A stretch of 64,000 bases of DNA from an uncultured Collinsella sp. (GCA_900540985.1 UQIC01000002.1:54602-118601), one strand, 5' to 3'. Positions 25,718 to 35,892 are shown, numbered from the stretch's first letter. Translations and numbers: made by a program. Notes: generated from the letters alone by a model not told the origin.

Positions 25718-26236
25718 ATGGGCAATAAACGAGTCGTGGCTGATTCTTCACGCTGCATTGGGTGCCAAACCTGTATGGCGGCGTGCATCGAGGCACACGA
25801 TATTCCCGGCAACATCGCCGCACCTCGCTTGCGCGTAACGCGCACCTACGAGATTTCCGCGCCGGTGGCATGTCACCACTGCGAGGACGCTCCGTGCGCC
25901 AAGGCCTGCCCTACGGGCGCCTTGTTCTTTGATCCAAAGAACCATCGCATCGGCGTCAACGAGGACAACTGCATCGGTTGCAAGAGCTGCGTCATGGCAT
26001 GCCCCTTTGGCGCCGTGAGCGTGGCGACCACGCAGGTCCCCGTCTTGATGGGCGACGTGCGCGTGGGTTCGCAGACTAAGAGCTTCGTGCTCAAGTGCGA
26101 CCTGTGCGTGGACCGTCCTGGTGGTCCGGCGTGTGCCGAGGCGTGTCCGACCAAGGGTCTCACCCTGGTAGACGAGGAGCGTCTGGCAGAACTGACTGCC
26201 GAGCGTGCCCGCGCCACCATCGAAAACGAGGCGTAA
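25718..26236 (+). CDS. hydN: Ferredoxin-like electron carrier of formate dehydrogenase H (HydN/HycB type)
   Basis: A 172-residue protein with four cysteine groups for [4Fe-4S] clusters: CIGCQTCMAAC, CHHCEDAPCAKAC, CIGCKSCVMAC and CDLC...CAEAC. Length, cluster pattern and position directly before fdhF match HydN, which works with formate dehydrogenase H. It probably passes electrons from FdhF toward the hydrogenase. AGGAGGG precedes the ATG at 25718; the frame extends upstream without a site. Confidence 0.88.
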   Translation: MGNKRVVADSSRCIGCQTCMAACIEAHDIPGNIAAPRLRVTRTYEISAPVACHHCEDAPCAKACPTGALFFDPKNHRIGVNEDNCIGCKSCVMACPFGAVSVATTQVPVLMGDVRVGSQTKSFVLKCDLCVDRPGGPACAEACPTKGLTLVDEERLAELTAERARATIENEA

Positions 26237-26310
26237 GCGTCGGGCGACAGGCCCAATGATTGTCAAATAAGTACCGAGTATTCGGTAGCAGAGAAAGGAA
26301 GGAGGGTGTC

Positions 26311-28533
26311 ATGGAGAAGCATAAAGTGATCTGCCCGTACTGCGGCGCCGGTTGCCAGTTTAACCTCTTGGTCCAAAACGGCCAGGTTGTGGGTACCGAA
26401 CCGCTCAACGGCATCACCAATCAGGGCGAGCTGTGCCTTAAGGGCATGAGCGGCTACGACTTCATCAACGACACCAAGATCTTGACTCCTCGCGTACTGC
26501 ACCCGATGATCCGCCGCACCAAGGGCGCGGATCTTGAGCGCGTAAGCTGGGACGAGGCACTGGATTTCACCGCATCTAAGATGCAGGCCATAATTGACGA
26601 ATATGGTCCTAACGCTGTCATGACCACCGGCTCCTCGCGAGGCGGCGGCAATGAGGCGAACTACGTCATGCAGAAGTTTACGCGTGCGTGCATCGGCACC
26701 CACAGCGTAGACAACTGCGCCCGTACTTGACACGGCCCTACTGTCCTCGGTCTGATGGACACGGTTGGTTCAGGTTGCATGTCATGCTCCATCCCCGGTA
26801 TGGAGGATGCGGGCTGCATTTTCCTCTTCGGCTATAACCCTGCCGATTCGCACCCCATCGTCGCAAGGCGTATCGTGCGAGCCAAAGAAAAGGGTTGCAA
26901 GATCATCGTCGCCGACCCGCGCCATATCGAAACCGCGCGTATCGCCGATCTCTACCTTCCGATCAAGAACGGTTGCAACGTTGCGTTCCTCAACGCCTTT
27001 GCCAACTGCTTGGTCAACGATGGCCTCTACGACAAGGAATTCGTCGCCGAGCACACGAACGGCTTTGACGAATGGTGGGAGACCATCAAGAACTACACTC
27101 CCGAATCCGTACAGGACATCACGGGTGTCGAGCCCGCGTTGATCCACCAAGCTGCCGAGATGTACGCCACGGCGAAGCCCTCTGCCATCATTGGCTGGGG
27201 CATGGGCGTATGCCAGCAGAAGCAGAACCTGAAGACGGTGCACACCATCGCCTCCATCGCCTGCGTTGCCGGCCAGATCGGCAAACCCAATTCCGGCCTC
27301 GCGCCCGTGCGTGGTCAGAACAACGTCCAGGGCTCCTGCGATATGGGCATGCTGCCTAACCTGTACCCTGGTTACCAGAAGGTCACCGACCCGGCAGTGC
27401 GTGCCAAGTTTGCCAAGGCTTGGGGCGTGCCCGAGGAAAAGCTCCCGCTCGAGGAGGGCTACAAGCTCACCGACCTGGGTCACCTGGTCGACGAGGGCAA
27501 GGTGCACTGCTTCTACAACTACGGCGAGGACCCGGTGCAGACCGAGCCCGATTCGGCCGGTATGCGTAAGACGCTCTCCGAGCTGGATCTGTTCATTTGC
27601 CAGGACATCTTTATGACGCAGACGACCATGCTCGCCGACGTCATCCTGCCCGCTACCTCTTGGGGCGAGCACGAGGGTGTCTTTACCGCATCCGACCGTA
27701 GCTTCCAGCACTTTGACGCGGCTGTTCCGCCCAAGGGCGAGTGCCGTCACGACTGGGAGATCTTTGCCGACCTGTCCACGCGCATGGGCTACCCCATGCA
27801 CTACGACAACACCGAGCAGATCTGGAACGAGTGCATTAGCCTGTGCCCCAACTTTGTGGGCGCGACCTACGAGAAGATGGCTCCCGAGGGCGGCTACGCA
27901 CAGTGGCCTGTCAAGAGCACCGATGTGAACGACCATGGCACCCCCGACATGTTCGCGGGTGGCAAGTTCACTACCAAGGACGGCCGTGCCAATCTGATGG
28001 CGCACGACTGGGAGGCGCCCTCCGAGCTTCCCGACGATGAGTACCCGCTCATCCTTTGCACCGTCCGCGAGGTCGGCCACTACAGCTGCCGTTCGATGAC
28101 CGGTAACTGCAAGACGCTGGCACTGCTTGCCGACGAGCCCGGCTTCGTTCGCATGAATCCCGCGGACGCGAAGGCCCGCGGCATCAAGAACGGCGACATC
28201 GTCTCGGTTCACAGCCGCCGCGGCCAGGTTTATAGCCGCGCGGACGTGTCCGACCGTATCAACAAGGGCACGGTCTATATGACCTACCAGTGGTGGATCG
28301 GCAAGTGCAACGAGCTGACCATGCACAAGGTCGACCCGGTCTCGCACACGCCCGAGGACAAGTTCTCTGCCTGCCAGGTCGACGCCATCGCCGACCAGGT
28401 GTGGGCCGAGGGCGAGGTGGAGCGTCAGTACACCGAGCTCAAGCAGGCTCTGGTGGACGCTGCCGCTCCCCAGGATGTTGAGCCCGGCGCCGCCAAGTTC
28501 GACGACGAGACGCACGTGAACCAAATCGTGTAG
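26311..28533 (+). CDS. fdhF: Formate dehydrogenase H, selenocysteine-containing catalytic subunit
   Basis: Oxidises formate to CO2 with a molybdopterin cofactor, one [4Fe-4S] cluster and selenocysteine. The cluster cysteines are 8, 11, 15 (CPYCGAGC) and 42, the same numbers as E. coli FdhF. The in-frame TGA at 26728-26730 falls at residue 140, again the E. coli position, inside NCART-U-HGP. The frame then runs on to 28533, giving 740 residues. GGAGGG precedes the ATG at 26311. No signal peptide is present, so the enzyme is cytoplasmic, as expected for formate hydrogenlyase. A strong hairpin separates it from the hydrogenase operon. Confidence 0.97.
26731..26770 (+). promoter_or_regulatory. 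SECIS element of fdhF
   Basis: Right after the UGA, TGTCC (26742-26746) pairs with GGACA (26757-26761). The 10-base loop TCGGTCTGAT begins 17 bases past the UGA and contains GGTCTG, as the apical part of the E. coli fdhF SECIS does. The start CACGGCCC is also identical to E. coli. It is within the coding sequence and is the expected SelB-binding site. Confidence 0.8.
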
Positions 28534-28554
28534 TCCCGTTCTCGTTGGCTTTTT

Positions 28555-28595
28555 GGGCCGGGCGTCCAAGCGCATCGGACGCCCGGCCCGTTATT
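28555..28595 (+). terminator. Strong hairpin between fdhF and hyfA
   Basis: GGGCCGGGCGTCC (28555-28567) pairs perfectly with GGACGCCCGGCCC (28577-28589), a 13-bp stem followed by GTTATTTT. It would end or attenuate fdhF transcripts before the hydrogenase genes. Confidence 0.8.
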
Positions 28596-28611
28596 TTGAA
28601 AGGAAGTGGGG

Positions 28612-29229
28612 ATGAACCGCTTCATCGATATCAACCCGGAGAGGTGCATCGGCTGCGGAACATGCCAGTCCGCCTGTGCAGATGCCCACCGGATGCAGGG
28701 TCTTCAGGATACGCCGCGTCTGGCGCTCGTGAAGACCGGCGGCATCTCGGCCGCCCTGGCCTGCCACCATTGCGAGGGTGCCCCTTGCGCCGAGGTCTGC
28801 CCGGTGAATGCCATCGAGCACGATGGCGATCGCATCCACGTCAAGGAGCAGGAGTGCATCGGGTGCAGGCTGTGCGCCATCGCGTGCCCCTTCGGAGCCA
28901 TCCATCCCGATGGCACGTCTATCGCCGGTGTCGCAGGCATGTGCGACCCGACGCCTTCGTATCCTAAGTCCCTGAGCAGCCTGCTTACGTGGGCTCCTGG
29001 CCAGTACACCTGCGCCGTCAAGTGCGACCTGTGTGCCTTCGATCCGGACGGCCCGCATTGTGTGGCGGCGTGCCCCACCAAGGCGCTGACCGTCATGGGC
29101 GGCGCGGCCGATCGCGAGCTCGACGAGGCCAAGCGCCTGCGCTCGATCGAAAACGGTCCAGTCGTCGACGTTACCGCTGTGGCCCAGGGCCTGTCCGAGA
29201 AAGCAGAAGGGAGCGTAAACAATGGATAG
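28612..29229 (+). CDS. hyfA: Hydrogenase-4 iron-sulfur subunit HyfA (HycB-like)
   Basis: A 205-residue four-cluster ferredoxin: CIGCGTCQSAC, CHHCEGAPCAEVC, CIGCRLCAIAC and CAVKCDLC...CVAAC. It is the electron link between formate dehydrogenase and the membrane hydrogenase. AAGGAAG lies upstream; a GTG at 28606 in the same frame is an alternative start. It is the first gene of an operon running unbroken to focA at 41132, and its end overlaps hyfB by 8 bases. Confidence 0.88.
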   Translation: MNRFIDINPERCIGCGTCQSACADAHRMQGLQDTPRLALVKTGGISAALACHHCEGAPCAEVCPVNAIEHDGDRIHVKEQECIGCRLCAIACPFGAIHPDGTSIAGVAGMCDPTPSYPKSLSSLLTWAPGQYTCAVKCDLCAFDPDGPHCVAACPTKALTVMGGAADRELDEAKRLRSIENGPVVDVTAVAQGLSEKAEGSVNNG

Positions 29230-31240
29230 CATGACGCTGTTTATCGCATCGCTTGCCGTCTCGTGCATCGGTGCGCTCGCCTCGGTTCTGCTGATCAAGG
29301 CCGATAACGCCGCCAAGACCGCCGGCTGCCTGATCGGCGCCGTCGCGGCCGTGCTGTCGTTCATCGCGGGCCTCGAGGCCGTGCTTGGCGACGTTTCGTC
29401 CCTCAACACGGTCTTCTTTTTCCCGTTCGCCCGTCTCGAGCTCTTGCTCAACGGCCTTGCGGGCCTGATCGTGGTCCTCATCTCAATCCTCGCCCTTGCG
29501 GGCTTCATCTACGGTCTGTCCTACTTCGATGAGTACCCGGGCAAGGTCGGGCGCGCCGGTTTCTTCATGAACACCTTCGTCGCCTCGATGATGCTCGTCA
29601 TCACCGCCGACAACGTGTTCTGGTTCCTGGTCGCCTTTGAGCTCATGTCCCTTACGAGCTACTTCCTTGTCGTTATCGAGGAGAACAAGAACTCCATTAG
29701 GGGCGGTTGGCTCTACTTCGTCATCGCGCACGTGGGCTTTGTCCTTATCATGGCGAGCTTCCTGCTCATGACCAACGGCGTGGGCGGTTCCTTCAGCTTC
29801 AGTGATTTCCGTACGCATGACTTTGGACCCGCCGTCTCCTCCGCGTGCTTCGTCCTCGCGTTCTTCGGATTCGGCGCAAAGGCCGGTATCATCCCGCTGC
29901 ACTCCTGGCTGCCCCAGGCGCACCCCGAGGCGCCGTCCAACGTGTCCGCCCTCATGTCCGGCGGCATGATCAAGATCGGCATCCTGGGAATCCTCAAGGT
30001 CGGTCTCGACCTGCTCGCGGGTTCGGGCGTCCAGCTCTGGTGGGGCCTCATGGTCCTGGTCTTCGGATCCATCTCGTCGGTCCTGGGCGTCGTCTACGCC
30101 CTCCACGAGCACGACATTAAGCGCCTGCTGGCCTACCACTCCGTCGAGAACATCGGCATCATCTTGCTCGGTGTCGGCGCGTCCATGACGGCGCACGCCC
30201 TGGGCAACGACGTCATCGCGACGATCGCGCTCATGGCCGCCCTCTACCACACGCTCAACCACGCCATGTTCAAGGGCGAGCTGTTCCTCGGCGCGGGTTC
30301 CCTGCTCTATGCCACGGGTACGCGCAACATGGAGAAGATGGGCGGCCTGTTCCGCCGTATGCCGGTCACGGCCGTCTGCTTCCTCATCGGTGCCCTTGCC
30401 ATTTCGGCTATCCCGCCGCTCAACGGCTTCGTTTCCGAGTGGTTCACCTACCAGTCCCTGTTCAACATCTCGACGCTCTCCGACCCGGTCGTCATGGTGT
30501 TCGCCGTCGCCTTCGCGGCCGCCCTCGCCATCACCGGTGCCCTGGCCGTCACGTGCTTCGTGAAGGCCTACGGCGTCTCGTTCGCGAGCAGCCCTCGTTC
30601 CCAGGAGGCCGCGAACGCCAAGGAGTCCCCGGCTCCGATGTTGTTCTCGCAGATGCTCCTCGCGGCCATCTGCGTGGTACTGGGAATCGGCTCCCCGGTC
30701 ATCGCCCCGGTTCTGGGCGACGTCGCCCAGAGCGTGCTTGCCGGCTCCGCCGTCACAGCCACCTCGGGCGTGTCTCTCGTGAACGAGATTTCCGGTGCCG
30801 CCACCTCCACCCCCGCGATCGCCATCGCGCTCGTGGTCCTCACCGGCCTCGCGTTCGCGTTGAGGTCCTGCCTCGGCGCCAAGGCCCCCGCTAAGAAGAC
30901 CGACCCTTGGGCGTGCGGCTACGAGCCCAACGAGCACATGCCCGTCGTCGCCACGAGCTTCGCGTCCGACGTCGAACTCTTCATGGGCCCGCTCTACACC
31001 CTGCGCGAGGTATGCACCAAGATCTGCTGGTCCATCGCGCACGTGTTCCAGAAGCTCACCGGTGTCGCCCAGGGCGTCGAGCCCCTGCCCGACCGTTTCC
31101 TGGTCGATGCACCGAGCGAGGGTGCCGACAAGCTGGCCGGCCTCGCCTCCAAGATCGAGGGCGGCAACTACTCCGTATACATCTGCTACATCGTCGCGGC
31201 GCTCGTGGTCTTCCTCGTGCTCGCCGTGGTCATGGTCTAG
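29222..31240 (+). CDS. hyfB: Hydrogenase-4 membrane subunit HyfB (NuoL/MrpA-like)
   Basis: A 672-residue polytopic subunit of the proton-pumping NuoL/N/M family. The conserved core FELMSLTSYFLVVIEENKNS, GFGAKAGIIPLHSWLPQAHP and YHTLNHAMFKGELFLGAG is present, and the C-terminus extends as in HyfB and HycC. It is an antiporter-like module that may move protons or sodium when hydrogen is made. GGGAG lies 9 bases upstream of the ATG, which overlaps the hyfA stop. Confidence 0.93.
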   Translation: MDSMTLFIASLAVSCIGALASVLLIKADNAAKTAGCLIGAVAAVLSFIAGLEAVLGDVSSLNTVFFFPFARLELLLNGLAGLIVVLISILALAGFIYGLSYFDEYPGKVGRAGFFMNTFVASMMLVITADNVFWFLVAFELMSLTSYFLVVIEENKNSIRGGWLYFVIAHVGFVLIMASFLLMTNGVGGSFSFSDFRTHDFGPAVSSACFVLAFFGFGAKAGIIPLHSWLPQAHPEAPSNVSALMSGGMIKIGILGILKVGLDLLAGSGVQLWWGLMVLVFGSISSVLGVVYALHEHDIKRLLAYHSVENIGIILLGVGASMTAHALGNDVIATIALMAALYHTLNHAMFKGELFLGAGSLLYATGTRNMEKMGGLFRRMPVTAVCFLIGALAISAIPPLNGFVSEWFTYQSLFNISTLSDPVVMVFAVAFAAALAITGALAVTCFVKAYGVSFASSPRSQEAANAKESPAPMLFSQMLLAAICVVLGIGSPVIAPVLGDVAQSVLAGSAVTATSGVSLVNEISGAATSTPAIAIALVVLTGLAFALRSCLGAKAPAKKTDPWACGYEPNEHMPVVATSFASDVELFMGPLYTLREVCTKICWSIAHVFQKLTGVAQGVEPLPDRFLVDAPSEGADKLAGLASKIEGGNYSVYICYIVAALVVFLVLAVVMV

Positions 31241-31257
31241 AGAGGGGAGAGGATATT

Positions 31258-32181
31258 ATGAACATCGTTCTTGCGATGGCGCAGGGCCTCGTGGTCATGC
31301 TGGTCGCGCCCTTCTTCTCCGGCCTCGCCCGTGTGATTCGCGCGAAGATGCACAATCGCCGCGGTCCGTCCATCCTTCAGGATTACCGGGACCTCGCGAA
31401 GCTCATGGCGCGTCCCGAGTCCGTGAGTTCCGACTCGAGCTTCGTGCTGCGCATCATGCCGCCGCTGTTCCTCGCGGTGTCGTTTATGCTCGCCATGGGC
31501 CTGCCCATGTTCACGCTCCAGAGCCCCATGCCCGTCTTTGGTGACGCCATCACCATCATGTACGCGCTCGCGCTGTCCCGCTTCTTCTTCGCGCTGTCCG
31601 GCGTGGATTCCTCCAACGCCTACGCGGGCTTCGGCGGTATCCGCGAGCTCCTCATGAGCGTGCTCATCGAGCCGTCCATGCTCATCGCGCTGTTCACCGT
31701 CGCCATCGTGTGCGGCTCCACGGACATTGCGACCATGGGTCAGCACATCGTTACGGGCAACGTCTCGAGCGTCGTCGCCGTTATCCTCGCCGGCGTCGCC
31801 TTCGCGGCCGCCTGTTACATGGAGCTCGGCAAGCTTCCGTTCGATCAGGCCGAAGCCGAGCAGGAGCTCCAGGAGGGCCCGCTCGCCGAGCTCTCCGGCC
31901 CGTCCCTGGCCATGATGAAGCTCGCCATGGGCATGAAGCAGGTCGTGGTCGTCGCTTGGTTCACCTCCATCTTCATCCCCTGGGGAGAGCCCGCGACCAT
32001 CGGCGTCACCGCTCTCGTGGGCGCCGTCGTCTTCCTCGTCAAGTGCCTGGTCGATTTCGTCGTCTGCGGCGTGCTCGAGAACTCCGTTTCCCGTTCGCGC
32101 TTCAAGGTGCTCGGTAACCAGACCTGGGCCGTCGTCGGCATCGCGGTCCTCGCGTTCGTCTTCGTCGTCGTAGGCGTGTAG
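31258..32181 (+). CDS. hyfC: Hydrogenase-4 membrane anchor subunit HyfC (NuoH/HycD-like)
   Basis: A 307-residue NuoH-like subunit with the loop RRGPSILQDYRDLAKLMARPE (about residues 36-56), and GKLPFDQAEAEQELQEG, both typical of HycD/HyfC. It anchors the hydrophilic hydrogenase arm to the membrane. The ATG at 31258 follows AGAGGGGAGAGG; the longer open frame lies inside hyfB and is false. Confidence 0.93.
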   Translation: MNIVLAMAQGLVVMLVAPFFSGLARVIRAKMHNRRGPSILQDYRDLAKLMARPESVSSDSSFVLRIMPPLFLAVSFMLAMGLPMFTLQSPMPVFGDAITIMYALALSRFFFALSGVDSSNAYAGFGGIRELLMSVLIEPSMLIALFTVAIVCGSTDIATMGQHIVTGNVSSVVAVILAGVAFAAACYMELGKLPFDQAEAEQELQEGPLAELSGPSLAMMKLAMGMKQVVVVAWFTSIFIPWGEPATIGVTALVGAVVFLVKCLVDFVVCGVLENSVSRSRFKVLGNQTWAVVGIAVLAFVFVVVGV

Positions 32182-32197
32182 GGAGAAGGGAGAAACT

Positions 32198-33655
32198 ATG
32201 TCAATCGAATCGAGCTTGTCCCTCTTTGCCATGGTGGCGATCGCCGTCCCCATGCTGGGCTCCCTGCTCATCGTCATGCTGCCGCGTCCCTACGCTAAAT
32301 GGATCTGCGCCTTTGCCGGCGGCATCGCCACGGTCGCTTCCGTTGGCTTGGCCGCGACGTTTGCCGGAAACGGCATGAACGCGGTCGATGTAACCTGGGC
32401 GAGTATGGGCCAGACCTTGGTCATGGGCTTCATATTCGACCGGATGAGCACGCTGCTCGCACCCGCGTTCGTCGCTATCGGCCTGCTCGTCGTCATCTAT
32501 TCGTTCCCGTACATGAGCGATAAGAATAAGGAGCATCCCGACGCGCCCCGTCGTCGCTTCTACGTGTACTTCTCCACGTTCATCGGCGCCATGGCCGGTC
32601 TCGCCTACAGCTCCACCATCGTCGGCCAGCTCGTTTTCTTCGAGATCACCGGTGTGTGCTCCTGGGGCCTCATCAGCTACTACATGACGCCCACGGCCAA
32701 GAAGGCCGGTATGAAGGCGCTCATCATCACCCATATCGGCGCTCTGGGACTCTACATCGGCGCGGCCTTCCTGTTCGCCGGAACCGGCACGTTCGCGCTG
32801 AGCGCGATCTCCCAGCTCGATTCCGGTATGAAGACCGTCGTGCTGCTGCTCATCCTGTTCGCTGCTTGGGCCAAGTCCGCCCAGTTCCCGCTCTACATGT
32901 GGCTGCCCTCCGCAATGGAGGCCCCCACGCCCGTTTCCGCCTACCTTCATGGCGCGTCCATGGTTAAGGTCGGCGTGTGCGTGTTCGCCCGCGCTCTTGC
33001 GAGCGCCGGCGATATCCCCGAGATCGTCGGTTGGGTCGCCATCATCGACGCCGTCGTGACCATGCTCTTCGGCTTCCTCATGTACCTGCCCCAGAAGGAT
33101 ATGAAGCGCCTGCTCGCCTTCTCGACGATCGCGCAGCTCGCCTACGTGTTCTTTGGCCTGGGCCTCTCCGTGTTCGGAAGCCAGATGGCGTTTAACGGCG
33201 CCGTCGAGCACATCTTCAACCACGCGTTCACCAAGACCCTGTTCTTCCTCATCGCTGGCTCTCTCAGCTTCACGCTGGGAACCCGTATGCTGCCCAAGAT
33301 CCGGGGCCTCATGAAGAAGTACCCGGTCACGGGCGTGGGCTTTGCGGTCGCCGCGACCGCTATCGCCGGCGTGCCCCCCATGAGCACGTTCTTTTCCAAG
33401 TTCCAGATCATTTCCGGTGGCTTCGCGGTTGGTGCTACCAACACGGTCATCTTTGTCCTCGTGTGCGTCATGGTCGTCGAGACCGTCGCCACCTTCGCAT
33501 GGTTCCTGCGTTGGATGGGTAAGGTCCTGCCCGGTGAGCCGAGCGAGACCGTGGCCGCCGGCCAGCCCCTTCCGCGCGCCATGGCGTTCGTGTTCGTCGT
33601 CCTCATGATCATGGTCGTCGTCGCCGGTCCTCTGTCCTCTAGTTGGATGGGTTAG
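32198..33655 (+). CDS. hyfD: Hydrogenase-4 membrane subunit HyfD (NuoL-like)
   Basis: A 485-residue NuoL/M-type membrane subunit, close to the 479 residues of E. coli HyfD. It has FFEITGVCSWGLISYYMTPT, WAKSAQFPLYMWLPSAMEAPTP and the HIFNHAFTKTLFFLIAG block. HyfD is one of the subunits that set Hyf-type complexes apart from the smaller Hyc complex, so this operon encodes the larger, potentially more strongly ion-pumping form. Confidence 0.92.
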   Translation: MSIESSLSLFAMVAIAVPMLGSLLIVMLPRPYAKWICAFAGGIATVASVGLAATFAGNGMNAVDVTWASMGQTLVMGFIFDRMSTLLAPAFVAIGLLVVIYSFPYMSDKNKEHPDAPRRRFYVYFSTFIGAMAGLAYSSTIVGQLVFFEITGVCSWGLISYYMTPTAKKAGMKALIITHIGALGLYIGAAFLFAGTGTFALSAISQLDSGMKTVVLLLILFAAWAKSAQFPLYMWLPSAMEAPTPVSAYLHGASMVKVGVCVFARALASAGDIPEIVGWVAIIDAVVTMLFGFLMYLPQKDMKRLLAFSTIAQLAYVFFGLGLSVFGSQMAFNGAVEHIFNHAFTKTLFFLIAGSLSFTLGTRMLPKIRGLMKKYPVTGVGFAVAATAIAGVPPMSTFFSKFQIISGGFAVGATNTVIFVLVCVMVVETVATFAWFLRWMGKVLPGEPSETVAAGQPLPRAMAFVFVVLMIMVVVAGPLSSSWMG

Positions 33656-33665
33656 GAGGTAGGAC

Positions 33666-34319
33666 ATGGGTTATTCGTTAGTCAATATCCTGGGCGGTCT
33701 TCTGATCGTGACCTCCACCATGGTGGTCGTCTCGAAGACCATCCCGTCCGCCATTAAGTGGTACGCGATCCAGTCGGTTGTCCTGGTGAGCGTGCTGCTC
33801 ACCCTGGGCCTCACCACCGGTGCCACCGAGCTTCTCATGTGGGCCGCGTCGGCCTTCGTCACCAAGGTGATCCTCGTTCCGTTCATTCTCAACCGTGCCT
33901 ACAAAAAGATGGGTTCGCCTGCCGATAGCACGCTGACCTCCTCCATCAAGCCGGCCTGGACCATCATCCTCACCGGTCTGGAGGTGGCCATCTGCTTCGC
34001 GGTGGTCACGCGCCTGAGCCTGCCCACCGCTGAGGTGGCTACTCCGGCCCTCGCCATCAGCTTCGCGCACTTCTTCGTCGGCCTCACGTGCATCATCTCC
34101 CAGCGCAACATCCTCAAGCAAATCTTCGGGTACTGCCTTATGGAGAACGGTAGCCACGTGACGCTCGCCCTGCTCGCGCCCACGGCCCCCGAGATCATCG
34201 AGATCGGCATCGCCACCGACGCCATTTTCGCCGTCATCATCATGTCCGCCGTCGTCGTGAGGATCTGGAACGACACCAAGTCGCTCGACTCCCACGACCT
34301 GACCGAATTGAAGGGGTAG
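33666..34319 (+). CDS. hyfE: Hydrogenase-4 membrane subunit HyfE (NuoK-like)
   Basis: A 217-residue hydrophobic protein (E. coli HyfE has 216) with about seven membrane segments. The C-terminal half resembles NuoK/MrpC, including QRNILKQIFGYCLMENG. It is specific to Hyf-type hydrogenases. GGAGGTAGG precedes the ATG. Confidence 0.9.
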   Translation: MGYSLVNILGGLLIVTSTMVVVSKTIPSAIKWYAIQSVVLVSVLLTLGLTTGATELLMWAASAFVTKVILVPFILNRAYKKMGSPADSTLTSSIKPAWTIILTGLEVAICFAVVTRLSLPTAEVATPALAISFAHFFVGLTCIISQRNILKQIFGYCLMENGSHVTLALLAPTAPEIIEIGIATDAIFAVIIMSAVVVRIWNDTKSLDSHDLTELKG

Positions 34320-34322
34320 GCC

Positions 34323-35888
34323 ATGGATGTTTCAATGCTGACGGTCGCCCTGCTCGCTTGTCCCCTCGTGTTCTCCCTGATTATGGCTGCGCTCCCCAAG
34401 ACGACGTCCTACAGCGTCTTTGCGGGGCTCAACACCATCTCCGTCGCGGCGACCCTCGTCCTTTCGGTCGTCACCGCGGGAACCATGCTCTCGAGCGGGC
34501 AGAATATCGACGCTTTGGGCCTGTGGCTCCATCTCGATTCGCTCTCGTCGATCTTCGTCCTTCTGGTAGGCATCATCGGGTTCATCACCGGCGTGTACTC
34601 CATCTCCTATATCAAGATCGATATCGAGGAGAAGACCATGCCGGCCGAGCGCACCAAGCAGTACTACGCGCTGTTCAGCCTGTTCGTCTTCACGATGCTG
34701 CTCGCCTGCCTGTCCAACAACATCATCCTCACCTGGGCGGCGGTCGAGGCCACTACGCTGTCGACCGTGTTCCTCGTGGGCATCTACAAGAACAAGCAGG
34801 CGCTCGAGGCGTCTTGGAAGTACGCGATGGTCTGCACCGCCGGTGTGGCCTTCGGCCTGTTCGGCACGCTGCTCATCTACGCGAACGCCGCCGATATCAT
34901 GCCCAACGCGCATGAGGCCGCCTTCCTCACCTCCATCATGCCCTACGCCGACCAGTTCGACCCGATGCTCGTGCGCCTCGCGTTCGCGTTCATCGTCATC
35001 GGCTTCGGCACCAAGGCGGGCCTGTTCCCCATGCACACCTGGCTGCCCGACGCGCACTCCCAGGCTCCGAGCCCGGTCTCCGCGCTGCTCTCGGGCGTGC
35101 TGCTCAAGTGCGCCATGCTGGTGATCATCCGCTTCTACTCCCTGTCCATCATCACGGTGGGCGACACCTATCCGCGTACGCTCCTGCTCATCCTGGGCAC
35201 GCTGTCCATCCTGGTGGCCGCCCTGTGCATCTTTAAGCAGGACGATATCAAGCGCCGCTTCGCGTACTCCTCCGTCGACAACGTCGGCGTGGTCGCGCTG
35301 TGCCTGGGTATCGGTGGTCCGCTCGGTATCGCCGCCTGCCTGCTGCACTGCATCTTCCACGGTTTCACGAAGGCGCTCGCCTTCTGCATGGCCGGTAACA
35401 TCCAGCACATCTACCACACCCGCGACCTGAACAAGATCAAGGGCGTCGTCGAGATCGCTCCCGTCACGGCAGCGCTCACCATCATCGCCCTGCTCGCGCT
35501 CGCCGCCTTCCCGCCGTTCGCCCTGTTCATCTCCGAGTTCCTCACCTTCGTGGCCGGCGTCCAGTCCGGTCCCATCTGGGTGGTCGTGCTCGTGGCCATT
35601 GGCCTCACCGGCGTGTACTTTGCCCTTACCGGCATCGCGCTCAAGTCCATCTTCGGCAAGGCGCCCGAGGGCATGAAGCGCCACGAGGTGCCCGCCCTCA
35701 TGATCATCCCCGAGATCGCCCTCGCGATCGTGGTCATGTGGTTCGGTATCGCCACCCCGGTCGCCATCACGAGCGGCGTCGAGGATGCAACGTCCGTCGT
35801 TTTGAACCAGAGCGTCGAAGAGCTCCACGAGGCTCCTCTCTACCGCATGGTGTTCAGTTCCCAGACCAAGACAAGCGAGGTGAATTAG
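34323..35888 (+). CDS. hyfF: Hydrogenase-4 membrane subunit HyfF (NuoN/M-like)
   Basis: A 521-residue antiporter-like subunit (E. coli HyfF has 526). Key blocks are WAAVEATTLSTVFLVGIY, GFGTKAGLFPMHTWLPDAHSQAPSP and CIFHGFTKALAFCMAG. With HyfB and HyfD this gives three pump-like modules in one complex. The start lies three bases after the hyfE stop. Confidence 0.93.
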   Translation: MDVSMLTVALLACPLVFSLIMAALPKTTSYSVFAGLNTISVAATLVLSVVTAGTMLSSGQNIDALGLWLHLDSLSSIFVLLVGIIGFITGVYSISYIKIDIEEKTMPAERTKQYYALFSLFVFTMLLACLSNNIILTWAAVEATTLSTVFLVGIYKNKQALEASWKYAMVCTAGVAFGLFGTLLIYANAADIMPNAHEAAFLTSIMPYADQFDPMLVRLAFAFIVIGFGTKAGLFPMHTWLPDAHSQAPSPVSALLSGVLLKCAMLVIIRFYSLSIITVGDTYPRTLLLILGTLSILVAALCIFKQDDIKRRFAYSSVDNVGVVALCLGIGGPLGIAACLLHCIFHGFTKALAFCMAGNIQHIYHTRDLNKIKGVVEIAPVTAALTIIALLALAAFPPFALFISEFLTFVAGVQSGPIWVVVLVAIGLTGVYFALTGIALKSIFGKAPEGMKRHEVPALMIIPEIALAIVVMWFGIATPVAITSGVEDATSVVLNQSVEELHEAPLYRMVFSSQTKTSEVN

Positions 35889-35892
35889 CACC

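Noticed and set aside
26311..26730. fdhF as a truncated or broken gene
   Set aside because: The stop is a TGA at the known selenocysteine position, followed by a SECIS-like hairpin, and the machinery to read it is in the window.
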